64,000 nucleotides of DNA from Bog-473 sp963751335 (GCA_963751335.1 CAVVUB010000001.1:777222-841221), one strand, 5' to 3'; positions 55,479-63,982 are shown, counted from the first letter of the stretch. Translations and numbers: made by a program. Notes: generated from the sequence alone by a model not told the origin.

Positions 55479-56591
55479 TCACAGCTGTCCGAATCGATCG
55501 ACCAGGTGTGCCGAGATGCCGTCGGGGTCGAGCTGCCGAGCAACGAGGTACCCGGCTCCCATCCATCCGCTCCGAGTCCATTTGCCGAAGGAGAGATACG
55601 TTCCCGGAGCGCCACTGGCCGCAGGAACTATCTTCACGCGCTCGAGCGCCTCTTTGACTCCGCGAGGCGTCAGCGGATGTGCATCGGCGAAGGCCTGCGT
55701 GAGGACGGTGGCTAGGTCGCGGTTGACCACGGGGACGCAATACTCGGGACGCCTGTCATAAGCGGCCTCGAACTCGTCCAGGAACTGCTGTCCGACCGGA
55801 TTATCCGGATCGTATTGGTCGATGCCGGTCCAATGCAGAACGGCATTCCAGATGCGTTCATTGATCCAAGCGTTTTGGAATGCCGTTCCCATGAACCTCG
55901 GTGGATCCCATCCGATGGCCGCCAGGGCGGGGTTGACAAGGAGGACGCCGAAGCCGAAACCGCAATGGACGATCGCGTCGGGCCTCGCTTCGTGGAGTTT
56001 TCGGACGGCTCCGGTCACGTCCTGAGCGGTCTGGGCGATCCACTCTTCTGCGACGACCCTGATGTCTTGGGCGGCACACGCCTTGCGGAAGTTGCGAATG
56101 TACGACTCGCCGATCAGAGACTGTTCGACCAGGCAACCCACTGTCACATGGCCGCCTTTTGCCAGCAGTTGTGCCCAGAAGATGGGCTCGTCGGTCATCG
56201 AACCCTGTGGGAGGCAAAAAGTCCATTCCCCCAGCCACTCTTCCGAACCCGTGACCGAGATAGCGGGAACATGAAACCTCGACTCAATAGCCTCCCGTGT
56301 GGGCACGGCGTTGTCTGTGATCGCTGGCCCAAAGACGGCAAGACAGCCCTCGTCGACGAGTTCGCCATACGCGTCGATGACAGCTTTGGCGCTCCCCTTT
56401 GGTAATCCCTCGACTTCGCGGAAGGTGATCTCTACGGGTCGATCGAGGAGCCCGCTCTCGTGGGCCTTGCGAAAGACCAGCTCGAAAGGCCGCGTAAGGT
56501 CCATCCGCTTCTCTTCGGGATAGCCATCGGGAAGCAGGAAATCGAAGAGGTAACCCAATTTGATCGGCTCCGCGCTGCTTTCGTAGGACAC
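55479..56591 (-). CDS. ABC-type substrate-binding-like protein without signal peptide
   Basis: The 370-aa protein has IKLGYLFDFLLPDGYPEEKR, FELVFRKAHESGLLDRPVEI and LAVFGPAITDNAVPTREAIE, the type I periplasmic-binding fold, and VDRDLATVLTQAF-like C-terminal helices. It has no export signal, so it could be a cytoplasmic sensor or regulator-like ligand-binding protein, or its start is misplaced. The start lies 2 bp after the AveC-like gene stop, so the two share a transcript. Confidence 0.7.
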   Translation of the reverse strand: MSYESSAEPIKLGYLFDFLLPDGYPEEKRMDLTRPFELVFRKAHESGLLDRPVEITFREVEGLPKGSAKAVIDAYGELVDEGCLAVFGPAITDNAVPTREAIESRFHVPAISVTGSEEWLGEWTFCLPQGSMTDEPIFWAQLLAKGGHVTVGCLVEQSLIGESYIRNFRKACAAQDIRVVAEEWIAQTAQDVTGAVRKLHEARPDAIVHCGFGFGVLLVNPALAAIGWDPPRFMGTAFQNAWINERIWNAVLHWTGIDQYDPDNPVGQQFLDEFEAAYDRRPEYCVPVVNRDLATVLTQAFADAHPLTPRGVKEALERVKIVPAASGAPGTYLSFGKWTRSGWMGAGYLVARQLDPDGISAHLVDRFGQL

Positions 56592-56593
56592 AA

Positions 56594-57517
56594 CTATCTC
56601 CCTCTTCGACCTGAGACCGCCGAGTTTGCGGGTCGAACTCTGTCGTTCAGTTGCGGACGCATCGTCGTCGCCTCGACTCTTGCAAGTGTTCGAAACTCAC
56701 GAAGTGTTTGCTGTCGGCCATGCGCCGTCCCGTAAAGGGGTTGATTCGGTACGCCCTGAAACAAGTTCGCGGTGGGACCAGCGGTCTCCCAACCCTCCAA
56801 CTTTGCTGTCAGGTGGGGAGCGAAGACAGCGCCGTAAAGAAGATTGGCGATGACGATCACTCCGAAGACGGACAAGACGTTCGAGAGAAGTCGGCTAGGT
56901 GATTTCGATTCGGCCCACCGCTCTATAACGGTTCGTCCATCGGCATCCGTTCTTCCGAGGATGTAGGCAAAGACCATCACCATCACCCCCATGGCGAGGG
57001 CGTCGTAGAGCGGGTACTGGTGCTTGGTCCCCTGTCTCAGAGCAAGCCCGGGGATAACGCGGCCGTAGTAGAAGATTCCGGTCCACGCGCCCAGGAAGCC
57101 ATTGAAGAAGACGGCCCACACGAACCCTACGACCAGCCCAACGCAAAGAAGGGTCGTTGGCAGACGCCACTGAAACTTCGAGCTCAACCAACGGCCGAGC
57201 GCAGCGCCGGCAACGGCGGGCGTCGCAAAGTAGGAGACGTAGCCGACGGGCACCGAAGCCGGCAAGCCACCCCATGTCATGTCCAAAGGCCACCACGACG
57301 GCATGCGAGGGATGCCGGGTGCGAACTGCGCGTACACGGCCCAGTCGTAGGGAGCCTCGATCCACGAGATCGAGATAGCAGCGATGCAGACAAGCAGCAG
57401 CGGGTGCAGTCGGCGACGGCGAATGGTCAGATAGATGGCAACAAGGAGGAACGCAGACCCTCCAATCCAGGCGAAGGCGATGGATGCCTTCATCTGAGGC
57501 GTGAGGCCGCTGGTCAT
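56594..57517 (-). CDS. Multi-spanning membrane protein, AveC-like
   Basis: The 307-aa protein has seven predicted helices. The segment RLHPLLLVCIAAISISWIEA followed by a Trp/Pro-rich loop (PSWWPLDMTWGG) and VGYVSYFATPAVAGAALGRW resembles the AveC spirocyclase-like family, whose members in mycobacteria are usually found with catabolic genes. Assignment is by pattern only. It begins directly at the stop of a 37-aa membrane protein (ATGA, 57514-57517). Confidence 0.5.
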   Translation of the reverse strand: MTSGLTPQMKASIAFAWIGGSAFLLVAIYLTIRRRRLHPLLLVCIAAISISWIEAPYDWAVYAQFAPGIPRMPSWWPLDMTWGGLPASVPVGYVSYFATPAVAGAALGRWLSSKFQWRLPTTLLCVGLVVGFVWAVFFNGFLGAWTGIFYYGRVIPGLALRQGTKHQYPLYDALAMGVMVMVFAYILGRTDADGRTVIERWAESKSPSRLLSNVLSVFGVIVIANLLYGAVFAPHLTAKLEGWETAGPTANLFQGVPNQPLYGTAHGRQQTLREFRTLARVEATTMRPQLNDRVRPANSAVSGRRGR

Positions 57518-57627
57518 TGGTCGCGGTCCCTCGAGGCGCGGCGAGCATCGGGATCCCAGATGAGCACCACGGCGAAGACGATTGCAATGAGTCCGAATAG
57601 CGTGCCCAGCATGACCACTGCACCCAT
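57514..57627 (-). CDS. 37-aa single-pass membrane protein
   Basis: The short frame from ATG 57627 reads VMLGTLFGLIAIVFAVVLIW then PDARRASRDRDQ and ends at a TGA overlapping the AveC-like start. One hydrophobic helix is followed by a charged tail. The overlap, the first position in the operon and a good composition support it as a real microprotein. Function unknown. Confidence 0.5.
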   Translation of the reverse strand: MGAVVMLGTLFGLIAIVFAVVLIWDPDARRASRDRDQ

Positions 57628-57661
57628 TTCGGCCCCCCGGTCGATCGATGCGCCACCGTTT

Positions 57662-57679
57662 AGGTAGTGGACACTACCT
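57662..57679. promoter_or_regulatory. Perfect palindromic TetR operator
   Basis: AGGTAGTGGACACTACCT is an inverted repeat with 8-bp arms around GA. It sits 35 bp upstream of the microprotein start on one side and 41 bp upstream of the TetR start on the other, so one bound dimer could repress both divergent transcripts. This is the usual TetR arrangement; binding is inferred. Confidence 0.7.
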
Positions 57680-57719
57680 TATACCGAGACGCTCAACAGA
57701 GCACGAGGAAGGGTTGAGG

Positions 57720-58380
57720 ATGCTCCAACAGCCTGCCCCGAAGAAGAAGGCAGGTGCTTCGGCACCAGTGACGCGGCGGCCTCGAGGCACGCCGCGTCGG
57801 CTCCTTCTCGAGGCAGCGCCGCGACCTGTTCGCCCGCCAGGACTACCGCAGCACCACGACGCTCGAGATCGCCAGAGCAGCTGGCGTCACCGAACAATTG
57901 CTGTTCCGCAATTTCGGCTCCAAAGCAGCCCTGTTTCGCGAAGCCCTTGTTGCTCCCTTTACCGGCTTCGTCGATGCTTTCGCTCAAACGTGGGAGACGG
58001 TTGTTCCCCAGGACACCGACGAGGAGGACCTGGCCCGACAATTCGTCGGACAGCTCTACGACGTCTTTTTGGACCATCGGGGCCTTCTGGTGACACTCCT
58101 GTCGGCTGAATCTCTGAGCGAGACGGAGATGGCTGACACCGGCATCCTTGAAGTCAGCGCTGCCCTCGCCGTACTTGGACGAATAAGCGCTGAAGGCCGC
58201 CAACTCCGAGGAATGCAGTCAGGCCGTCCTGAACTCGCCGCCCATTCAATCGTGGCGATGATCGCCGGCATGGCTGCTTTGCGTTCCACCTACTTCGGAT
58301 CAAAGCCGCCATCGTGGAAGATGATCGTCGAGGAACTCACCCAGGCGAGCCTCCACGGCTTCCTGCATCGCCAGGATTGA
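57720..58380 (+). pseudogene. TetR-family regulator with N-terminal frameshift
   Basis: ATG 57720 begins MLQQPAPKKKAGASAPVTRR followed by PRRLLLEAA. Removing one C near 57822 joins this to RDLFARQDYRSTTTLEIARA and AGVTEQLLFRNFGSKAALFR, the complete HTH. The ligand domain runs to the stop at 58380 (DDEEDLARQFVGQL-type helices, AAHSIVAMIAGMAALRSTYF). Its normal length with one correction suggests a working gene with a base error or a very recent mutation. It probably controls the operon across the palindrome. Confidence 0.75.
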
Positions 58381-58496
58381 CAGGCCAGCCAATTCGAGAG
58401 TGCTCATCGGTGTTCGTGAGCGGTCTGGCCAAGGTGGGCCATCCGCCAGAATCCGGACAGCCCGACAGGCGAGAAACTGCCTCTGACCTGCTACAA

Positions 58497-58652
58497 TGGA
58501 GCGGAAGACGGGATTCGAACCCGCGACCCTCACCTTGGCAAGGTGTTGGATTTCGTCTGTCCAGGTCTGGCGGATCTTCTGAGGTGCGGTTCTGTCCACC
58601 CAGTTTCCAGCTCGTCCACCCAACTCGCCCTTGTAGTAGAGCGGTCTACTAC
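58497..58652 (-). repeat. tRNA-Gly half/att repeat R12
   Basis: A near-consensus copy including the discriminator (TGGAGCGG). The core is perfect, followed by GTTGGATTTCGTC; the spacer has CTGTCCACCCAGTTTCCAGC and CGTCCACCC, and the palindrome is GTAGTAGAGCGGTCTACTAC. The right flank and first gene are homologous to those of R6, the left flank to that of R11. Confidence 0.95.
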
Positions 58653-58690
58653 CGCACGCAGCAGACTCAAGGTGTACGGAGGAACCCAAG

Positions 58691-59113
58691 ATGACCAGAC
58701 AACGACTTTGGGAGATCGTCGCCGGCGAACGCAACGGCATCCTGGCCACCATCGGCGAGGATGGCGTACCCCAGCTCTCGAATATCTATTACCTCTCGGA
58801 TCCTTCGACGCAGCGAGTCCGGTTCTCGACCACGACCGATCGGATCAAGGGCCGCAATCTCCTGCGCGACCCCCGGGCGTCGCTCCATGTATCTGGTCCT
58901 GACTTCTTCAATTTCGCCGTCGTGGCAGGATCTGTTTCGTTGGCTGTGGCTCGAGAGACCGACGATGACGCCGTCGAGAAGCTTTTCGAGATCCATGACG
59001 GACTCGGGGCGGCCATAGAGCGGAACGGCTTCGGCGAAGACATGCTGTCCAACCATCGGATGGCGGTCGAGCTCAGCGTCGAACGTATCTACGGTCAGAC
59101 TCTCGACCGATGA
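58691..59113 (+). CDS. PPOX-class flavin/F420-binding protein, intact copy
   Basis: The 140-aa protein begins TRQRLWEIVAGERNGILATI and has EDGVPQLSNIYYLSDPSTQR, the DRIKGRNLLRDPRASLHVSG phosphate/cofactor-binding segment and VVAGSVSLAVARETDDDAVE. It is similar to Rv1155-like F420-dependent PPOX proteins. It is the first gene of the R12 unit and the intact version of the broken gene at 34295. Confidence 0.8.
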   Translation: MTRQRLWEIVAGERNGILATIGEDGVPQLSNIYYLSDPSTQRVRFSTTTDRIKGRNLLRDPRASLHVSGPDFFNFAVVAGSVSLAVARETDDDAVEKLFEIHDGLGAAIERNGFGEDMLSNHRMAVELSVERIYGQTLDR

Positions 59114-59152
59114 CCACTGGGATGTCTAGTCACCAGGAGGAATGCCACCATC

Positions 59153-59590
59153 GTGAACAAGAATGACGAATTCGATGGGCTTTTGCCGCGGAATTTCAAA
59201 ATCTCATGGCTACGTACTGGTCGTAAGATGACCGAACCCAATAGAGAGAGGGTCGGGATGAGTGATCAGGTGTTGATTCTGAGGCGGGATCATCCGCTGG
59301 ACTTCGTTGCCGACATGTGCGCTGCGCTGGCGGACTCTCTAAACGAGATCCATGTCACACGGGAAAGCGAAGCACTCCTTGCGGACTCGTACGCCGAAAT
59401 GCTGTGCGCATACTCCAATCTTCTACGCCCGGGAATGGCCACCGATCCTGGTTCTGCCACTCAGCTCAACGTCGTCGACCATCTCGTGGAGCGGCTCCGG
59501 CAAGCCCGAGCCGGAGAGATCAGCATCCCGCTGCTTGACATCGCTGACCGCCTCCATGCGGAACTGGTCCGACACCCTCTACCGGTTTGA
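59153..59590 (+). CDS. Hypothetical protein
   Basis: The 145-aa protein (GTG 59153; ATG codons at 59228 and 59258 are alternatives) contains DHPLDFVADMCAALADSLNE and LLDIADRLHAELVRH, mostly helical, with no family recognised. If translation starts at 59258, AGAGAGGG gives a better ribosome-binding site. It lies between the PPOX gene and the ribbon-helix-helix gene. Confidence 0.4.
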   Translation: MNKNDEFDGLLPRNFKISWLRTGRKMTEPNRERVGMSDQVLILRRDHPLDFVADMCAALADSLNEIHVTRESEALLADSYAEMLCAYSNLLRPGMATDPGSATQLNVVDHLVERLRQARAGEISIPLLDIADRLHAELVRHPLPV

Positions 59591-59739
59591 TTTTGGTGGC
59601 GTCGTTGGCACACCGCTTGATTCCAGGTGCTTAGAAGTCCAGGCCGGGTCGACAGCTCCGAGTGCTGATTGTCCTCGGTCAGGTGTTTCCGCCGCCACCC
59701 CAGCTGGGGAAAGAACCCTGGATTTCGGGTAGAAATCCC

Positions 59740-59770
59740 GGTACTTAGGTACTATTATACTATGGGTACT
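59740..59770. promoter_or_regulatory. Promoter with three GGTACT repeats before the RHH gene
   Basis: GGTACT occurs at 59740, 59748 and 59765 around an AT-rich TATTATACTAT that suits a -10 box, ending just before the GGAGG of the ribbon-helix-helix gene. Repeats of a short box overlapping the promoter are typical of autoregulated RHH antitoxins. Both roles are inferred. Confidence 0.5.
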
Positions 59771-59780
59771 AGGAGGCTAG

Positions 59781-60047
59781 TTGAAAACGACCCAAGCACC
59801 CATCAAGGTCAACGAACAGACCAAGGAACGCATCCGCTACCTCGCGGCCTTCCTTGACACCACCCAAGCTGACGTCGTCGATCGAGCGGTGCAGGAATAC
59901 ACGGTCCGCCATGCCGATGTCATCGAAAAGGGCATCGCCAATGCTCGATCGGCTCTAACCGGCGGCGATTCCGCCATTGCCGCCCTGCTCCTCGGCGAGC
60001 CTGCCGAGGAGGTCGAGCGAATTTCTGGCGGCCGCCGTCATCGCTGA
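59781..60047 (+). CDS. Ribbon-helix-helix (CopG-like) protein, possible antitoxin
   Basis: An 88-aa protein with TTG start after AGGAGG. KTTQAPIKVNEQTKERIRYL provides the ribbon strand, then AAFLDTTQADVVDRAVQEYT the two helices. The C-terminal tail (ALLLGEPAEEVERISG) could bind a toxin, but no canonical toxin gene follows; the next gene is convergent and overlaps by 10 bp. It may act as a stand-alone regulator. Confidence 0.7.
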   Translation: MKTTQAPIKVNEQTKERIRYLAAFLDTTQADVVDRAVQEYTVRHADVIEKGIANARSALTGGDSAIAALLLGEPAEEVERISGGRRHR

Positions 60048-60736
60048 CGCAACCCGAGGCGCACTACCTCGAACCACTGAAGTTTGCCCGTAGGCCAATC
60101 GTTCCGCGCCTCGAAGATTGCCGGAGCCACATGCCTCTCCAATTCTGCAAATAGAAGATCGCGGATCGGTTCTCGAACGAAATCGCCGTCCACGTCCAGA
60201 ATGCTCAAGGCACACCAGATCTCTTCGACGTCGTTGCTTTGCACAGTGAGGGCACGACATGGAAGCCAGTCACACAATTCAACGAGACGCTGGTTTCCCT
60301 TTTCCGACATCGCTGAATCAATCAGTCGGCACAAATCCGACGTCAGCGCCCTGTGAAGGCGAATGGCCGCTTCGGCGCGATCACGTAAATGGTCGTCGTC
60401 AGTTGGGGGAAGCTCACCGAGTGCGTGAAGCTGGGAGAACCACTTGAACGGGTCATCCTCTGAACCCTCCTCACGACGGCGCGCCGCGCAGAGCCAGACG
60501 ATGTCATCTTCAATCCAGGTAGCACCCCTCTCAGACCCGACCCGCAGTCGGTAGACGAGGGGATGATCGATAGAGAGGATACGCTTCTGCCCTCTCGGAG
60601 AAGCGGGTGTGATACGACGCAGTTCGTCCATCCATGGGTGGTCGAGCTCGCCGAGGTCGACGTCCAGCGCCGGCAACTCGAGCCCAAGGTCGGCGGTGAG
60701 ACAACGAATCGTCGGTCGGGAACGTCGACGCGGCAT
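60038..60736 (-). CDS. Hypothetical protein encoded beside the SWIM protein
   Basis: About 232 aa from ATG 60736 (PRRRSRPTIRCLTADLGLEL). It contains LSIDHPLVYRLRVGSERGAT and WIEDDIVWLCAARRREEGSE, possibly a small nuclease-like or toxin-like domain followed by a helical part. No catalytic motif can be named. It lies 38 bp downstream of the SWIM protein gene on the same strand, which suggests a functional link. Confidence 0.5.
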   Translation of the reverse strand: MPRRRSRPTIRCLTADLGLELPALDVDLGELDHPWMDELRRITPASPRGQKRILSIDHPLVYRLRVGSERGATWIEDDIVWLCAARRREEGSEDDPFKWFSQLHALGELPPTDDDHLRDRAEAAIRLHRALTSDLCRLIDSAMSEKGNQRLVELCDWLPCRALTVQSNDVEEIWCALSILDVDGDFVREPIRDLLFAELERHVAPAIFEARNDWPTGKLQWFEVVRLGLRQR

Positions 60737-60774
60737 GTGGCTCGGATGGTAATGGAGCCCCGTTAGTGTTCCCC

Positions 60775-62546
60775 CTACCAACCCTGACCATCGAACAGCT
60801 TCATGAGGTTCCTCTTGGCTTTGTGAACAGCTCGCACCTGGGCGGCGTAGGCGGGGAAATCTCCCGTCTGGCCTGCTCTTGCCATCAGCGTTCGCACCTT
60901 GATCATTGTGTCAACGGCCTCTTGATAGCCGCGATTGTTCTTGGCAGCAACAGCTCGCTCGACCTCCTCTTGGTAGATCGGAATGACCTCAGCAGGATGT
61001 TGATCCTGGCGAAGTTCAGCCAAATGCATCCAAAGACTCGGCGAGCACCCTCCGGCCTTTGCCTGTCCCCACGCTGCCTCAGCGTCGTTTTCCTCGAGGA
61101 AGACGTTCACCAGCTCAGAGCTTTCAGGGTGCTCGTCGTAGCCACGCGGGGCTCTCCAAGTGCCCAAGCCTGTGGGTGACGGCGTGGTCGTGGCGGCCGA
61201 GCCAGCTGATCGTGCCCGGGCCTCCTTCTGGAGCATCAGCTCCAGGGCCCGGACCCGCCATTCGTTCCACGTGCCGGCCGCTATTGCGTGTCGGTGCAGA
61301 AGCTCGTACGACTTGGCCGTCGGCCTGCCTTCGAATTCGGCCCATATGAGGCTCATGGCCTCATTGTCGCGACCAACCCGGTGAAGTTCGTGTGCGGCGA
61401 CGTCGCGCAAACGGACATCTGTGCCGTCTGGGAACTCTGCGATCCCTCGTTCGGCCCATGCGAGCGCCTCGTCGGTGCGCTCGGAATCCGCCAATAGTTC
61501 GACGATTTCGACATAATGATAGGCGTAGGTGAGGTCGCGTGCCTTGATGGCGACCAGCTCTTCGACCGATCCCGACACCTTTGCCAGAGTCTCCATGATG
61601 TAGGTGATCCGGAAATTCGAGCTCGAGTGAACGCCACGTTGAGCAATCTGGCGGGCCGGCACCTGATCCCACACCTGCTCGGCGAGGGAGCGGTAACGAT
61701 CAAGGCCCGCAGTACCAAGCACGTCGGCGTAGCGATCGGCCCCATCAAGGAACGTCTCCCACTCGGAGTGCACGGCCCAGTCGAAGAGGCGGACGGCCAG
61801 GGCTTCGGGATCTGGCCTAGCCAGTTGACACGCTCGATGGTGGAGCTCGACGAGCTCCTCTCTGATCTCGCCCATGTAGCCGTCCGAGTCATCGACGCGT
61901 CCGGTCGTGTCCTCCACGCATTCGAGCGCGTACTCGCAGAGATCGATCACCTCGGACGCAAGACCCCCTCCGAGGATCTCCTCAATGGAGCGGATAGCGG
62001 CCGTGACGTTGCGCGAGTAGTCGTACATGGAGCGGTAATGCACGAAGTCGTCCACGACGATTGCCGCTTCGATCGCCTGTCTATAGGGCTCGAGGTCGGC
62101 GGGTAATGCCGCGGCCCTGGCCGCTTGTAGGGCAAGCCGTCCGCCGAACAGCTCGTCTTCGGCCGCTCTCTCCAGGAGTAGTGCAACAAGCGTCTCCTTG
62201 GAATGGGTTGACAGGTAGCCGCGCAGATCCACATCCTGTTGGCCAAGTTGTGACCGTCCTGTCACACCTTCTGTCGCTCTCTCCGCGCCCAACCAGACGA
62301 GCCCGGTCGCCACGCAATGCTTGCAGAACGCCTCGGCCTCGCCCATCGGACACGTGCACGAAAAGTTGAGATCACCCTCGTCAGTCCAGATGCGAACTTG
62401 ATTTCGACTTGTACCCATTACCGTGGCGGAGAGCTCGCTTCCTGTCGCCTTCAACTTCTTCACTCTCTGGGTGGTGGCGTACCGTTTACCTCGCGAAAGG
62501 AAGTGGGTCCAGCCATGATGCGCAAGGCGGTCTCGGTCAACAGCAC
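60775..62546 (-). CDS. SWIM zinc-finger protein with TPR-like helical region
   Basis: The zinc-binding SWIM motif is FSCTCPMGEAEAFCKHCVA (CxCx(n)CxH). It is followed by a long helical region of about 450 residues (for example HSKETLVALLLERAAEDELF, SSNFRITYIMETLAKVSGSV). The likely start is GTG 62546 (VLLTETALRIMAGPTSF), which needs one base change near 62508 to join RGKRYATTQRVKKLKATG; otherwise the frame stays open upstream to 62670 with unrelated residues. SWIM proteins bind DNA or protein partners; here it may work with the hypothetical gene downstream. Confidence 0.7.
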
Positions 62547-62666
62547 CCCCAGCACTGCGTTGGATTCCGACGATCGAGGCACGGTCTCCTTCTATCAGAC
62601 CGACACTTCTGGGGAGTACTCCACGAAGTGAGTCCGTAAGCCAGCGGAATAGGGCGCCGACCGCGT

Positions 62667-63866
62667 TCACGGCCTGAGGCTCGGAGGGGAGTTCGAATGA
62701 GCCGGCGAACTTGCACCTTCACTCCTTGCTCGCTCGACCTTTCCCCACAATGTCTCAGCGGTGAGTCGATCGCCGCCAGGTACGGCGTGGGCGTAGGCGT
62801 TGAGCGTGGTCGAGGCCCGGGCGTGAGCAAGGCGTGCCGCCACAATGGGGACAGGCACGCCGGCGTCGAGCATTTCGGTGGCCATGAAATGACGCAAGTC
62901 GTGAAGGCGGAAATGACCGAGACCGGCGGCTTGGCGGACGCGGATGAAGCGTTTGGTCACGAAGTTGGGCAGCCAGGGGCGGGTTCCTGCTGCGTCGGCC
63001 GCGAATAGGAAACGCTGATCGAAGACGTCCTGTCCATTCTCGGAGAGCCCGCGTTGATGATAGGACCGCAGGAGATCGAGGCTCGCGTGGTCGAGCGCCA
63101 CCCTGTACGAGCGCCGGGTTTTGGTGGGAACCAGGACGGGACCGTGAGGTCCCTCCACCACGGAGCGTTGGATAGAAAGGTTCCCGCCGACGAGGTCGAC
63201 GTCGATCCAGCGCAGGGCAAGAAGTTGTCCACGTCGGGCGCCGGTGGTGGCGGCGAGTGTGAGATAAAGATGGAGGGGCGTGTTGTCAGCGACGGATTCG
63301 AGCAGTCGGGCCACCTCGATCGGCGTGGGCGGCCGCATCTCGATCGGCTCGCCCCTCGGCGGGCTGGCATGGTCGGCCACGTTGTCGAAGACCCATGACC
63401 AACGCTGCGCCTTAGCGAGTGCGGCGTGGAGTGTCGAGTGGATCCCCCGCACGGTGCCGACGGCCAGAGGCTTGCGGTCGATGCGCCCACTGGTCCGCAG
63501 GTGTTCGTAGAACTGATCGACCCTGGCTGCGGTGAGATCGCCGACCAAGAGATCGCCGAGTTCGGGTTTGATGTGCCGTTCGATGATGGAGCCGAGATTG
63601 CGTACGGTGGTCGGGGACCAGCTTGTCCGGGCCCGAGCGGACCAAAGATCGAGGAGCTCTCCGACGGTCGTATGGGCTCCCACCGCCGGGGCGATGTTGG
63701 CGTGCGCGACTAGGGCCCTCAGCTCGCATAGCGCGTCAGCTCGGGTCCCGCGAACCGTGCGCGTGACCCAACGGCGCCTTCCCGTGTCCGGGTCGGTGCC
63801 GGCATAAACCCGCAACTCGAAGGAATCCCTCCCTCGCTGACGAATCGAACCTCTGGCAGTGTCCAC
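62667..63866 (-). CDS. Tyrosine recombinase (phage-type integrase)
   Basis: This 399-aa integrase starts at GTG 63866. An N-terminal arm-binding domain (GSIRQRGRDSFELRVYAGTD) is followed by a SAM-like core-binding domain (TTVGELLDLWSARARTSWSP, residues about 65-150) and the catalytic domain. The first Arg lies in TTGARRGQLLALRW, the Lys in VPTKTRRSYRV, HxxR in FRLHDLRHFMATEML, the second His in RLAHARASTTLNA and the Tyr nucleophile in NAYAHAV, so all six residues are present. It sits between R12 and R13, about 120 bp from the tRNA end of R13, where integrases of tRNA-inserted elements usually lie. Confidence 0.92.
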   Translation of the reverse strand: MDTARGSIRQRGRDSFELRVYAGTDPDTGRRRWVTRTVRGTRADALCELRALVAHANIAPAVGAHTTVGELLDLWSARARTSWSPTTVRNLGSIIERHIKPELGDLLVGDLTAARVDQFYEHLRTSGRIDRKPLAVGTVRGIHSTLHAALAKAQRWSWVFDNVADHASPPRGEPIEMRPPTPIEVARLLESVADNTPLHLYLTLAATTGARRGQLLALRWIDVDLVGGNLSIQRSVVEGPHGPVLVPTKTRRSYRVALDHASLDLLRSYHQRGLSENGQDVFDQRFLFAADAAGTRPWLPNFVTKRFIRVRQAAGLGHFRLHDLRHFMATEMLDAGVPVPIVAARLAHARASTTLNAYAHAVPGGDRLTAETLWGKVERARSEGASSPAHSNSPPSLRP

Positions 63867-63892
63867 CGCGACAGCGTGCCCCGATCAACGTC

Positions 63893-63922
63893 GTGATGGG
63901 CAAGTGATGGGCGGTGATGGGC
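63893..63922 (+). repeat. Three phased GTGATGGGC repeats upstream of the integrase
   Basis: GTGATGGGC occurs at 63893, 63904 and 63914, with 11- and 10-bp spacing, between the integrase start and R13. The same motif pair lies beside R2. Helically phased short repeats next to a core site suit arm-type integrase or excisionase binding; they also overlap the integrase promoter region, so autoregulation is possible. Confidence 0.6.
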
Positions 63923-63982
63923 AAGATCGATGGCCCCGCTACCGGTCCAGCTCCCGTCATCCCATTTCAGGAGTAGATTTTT

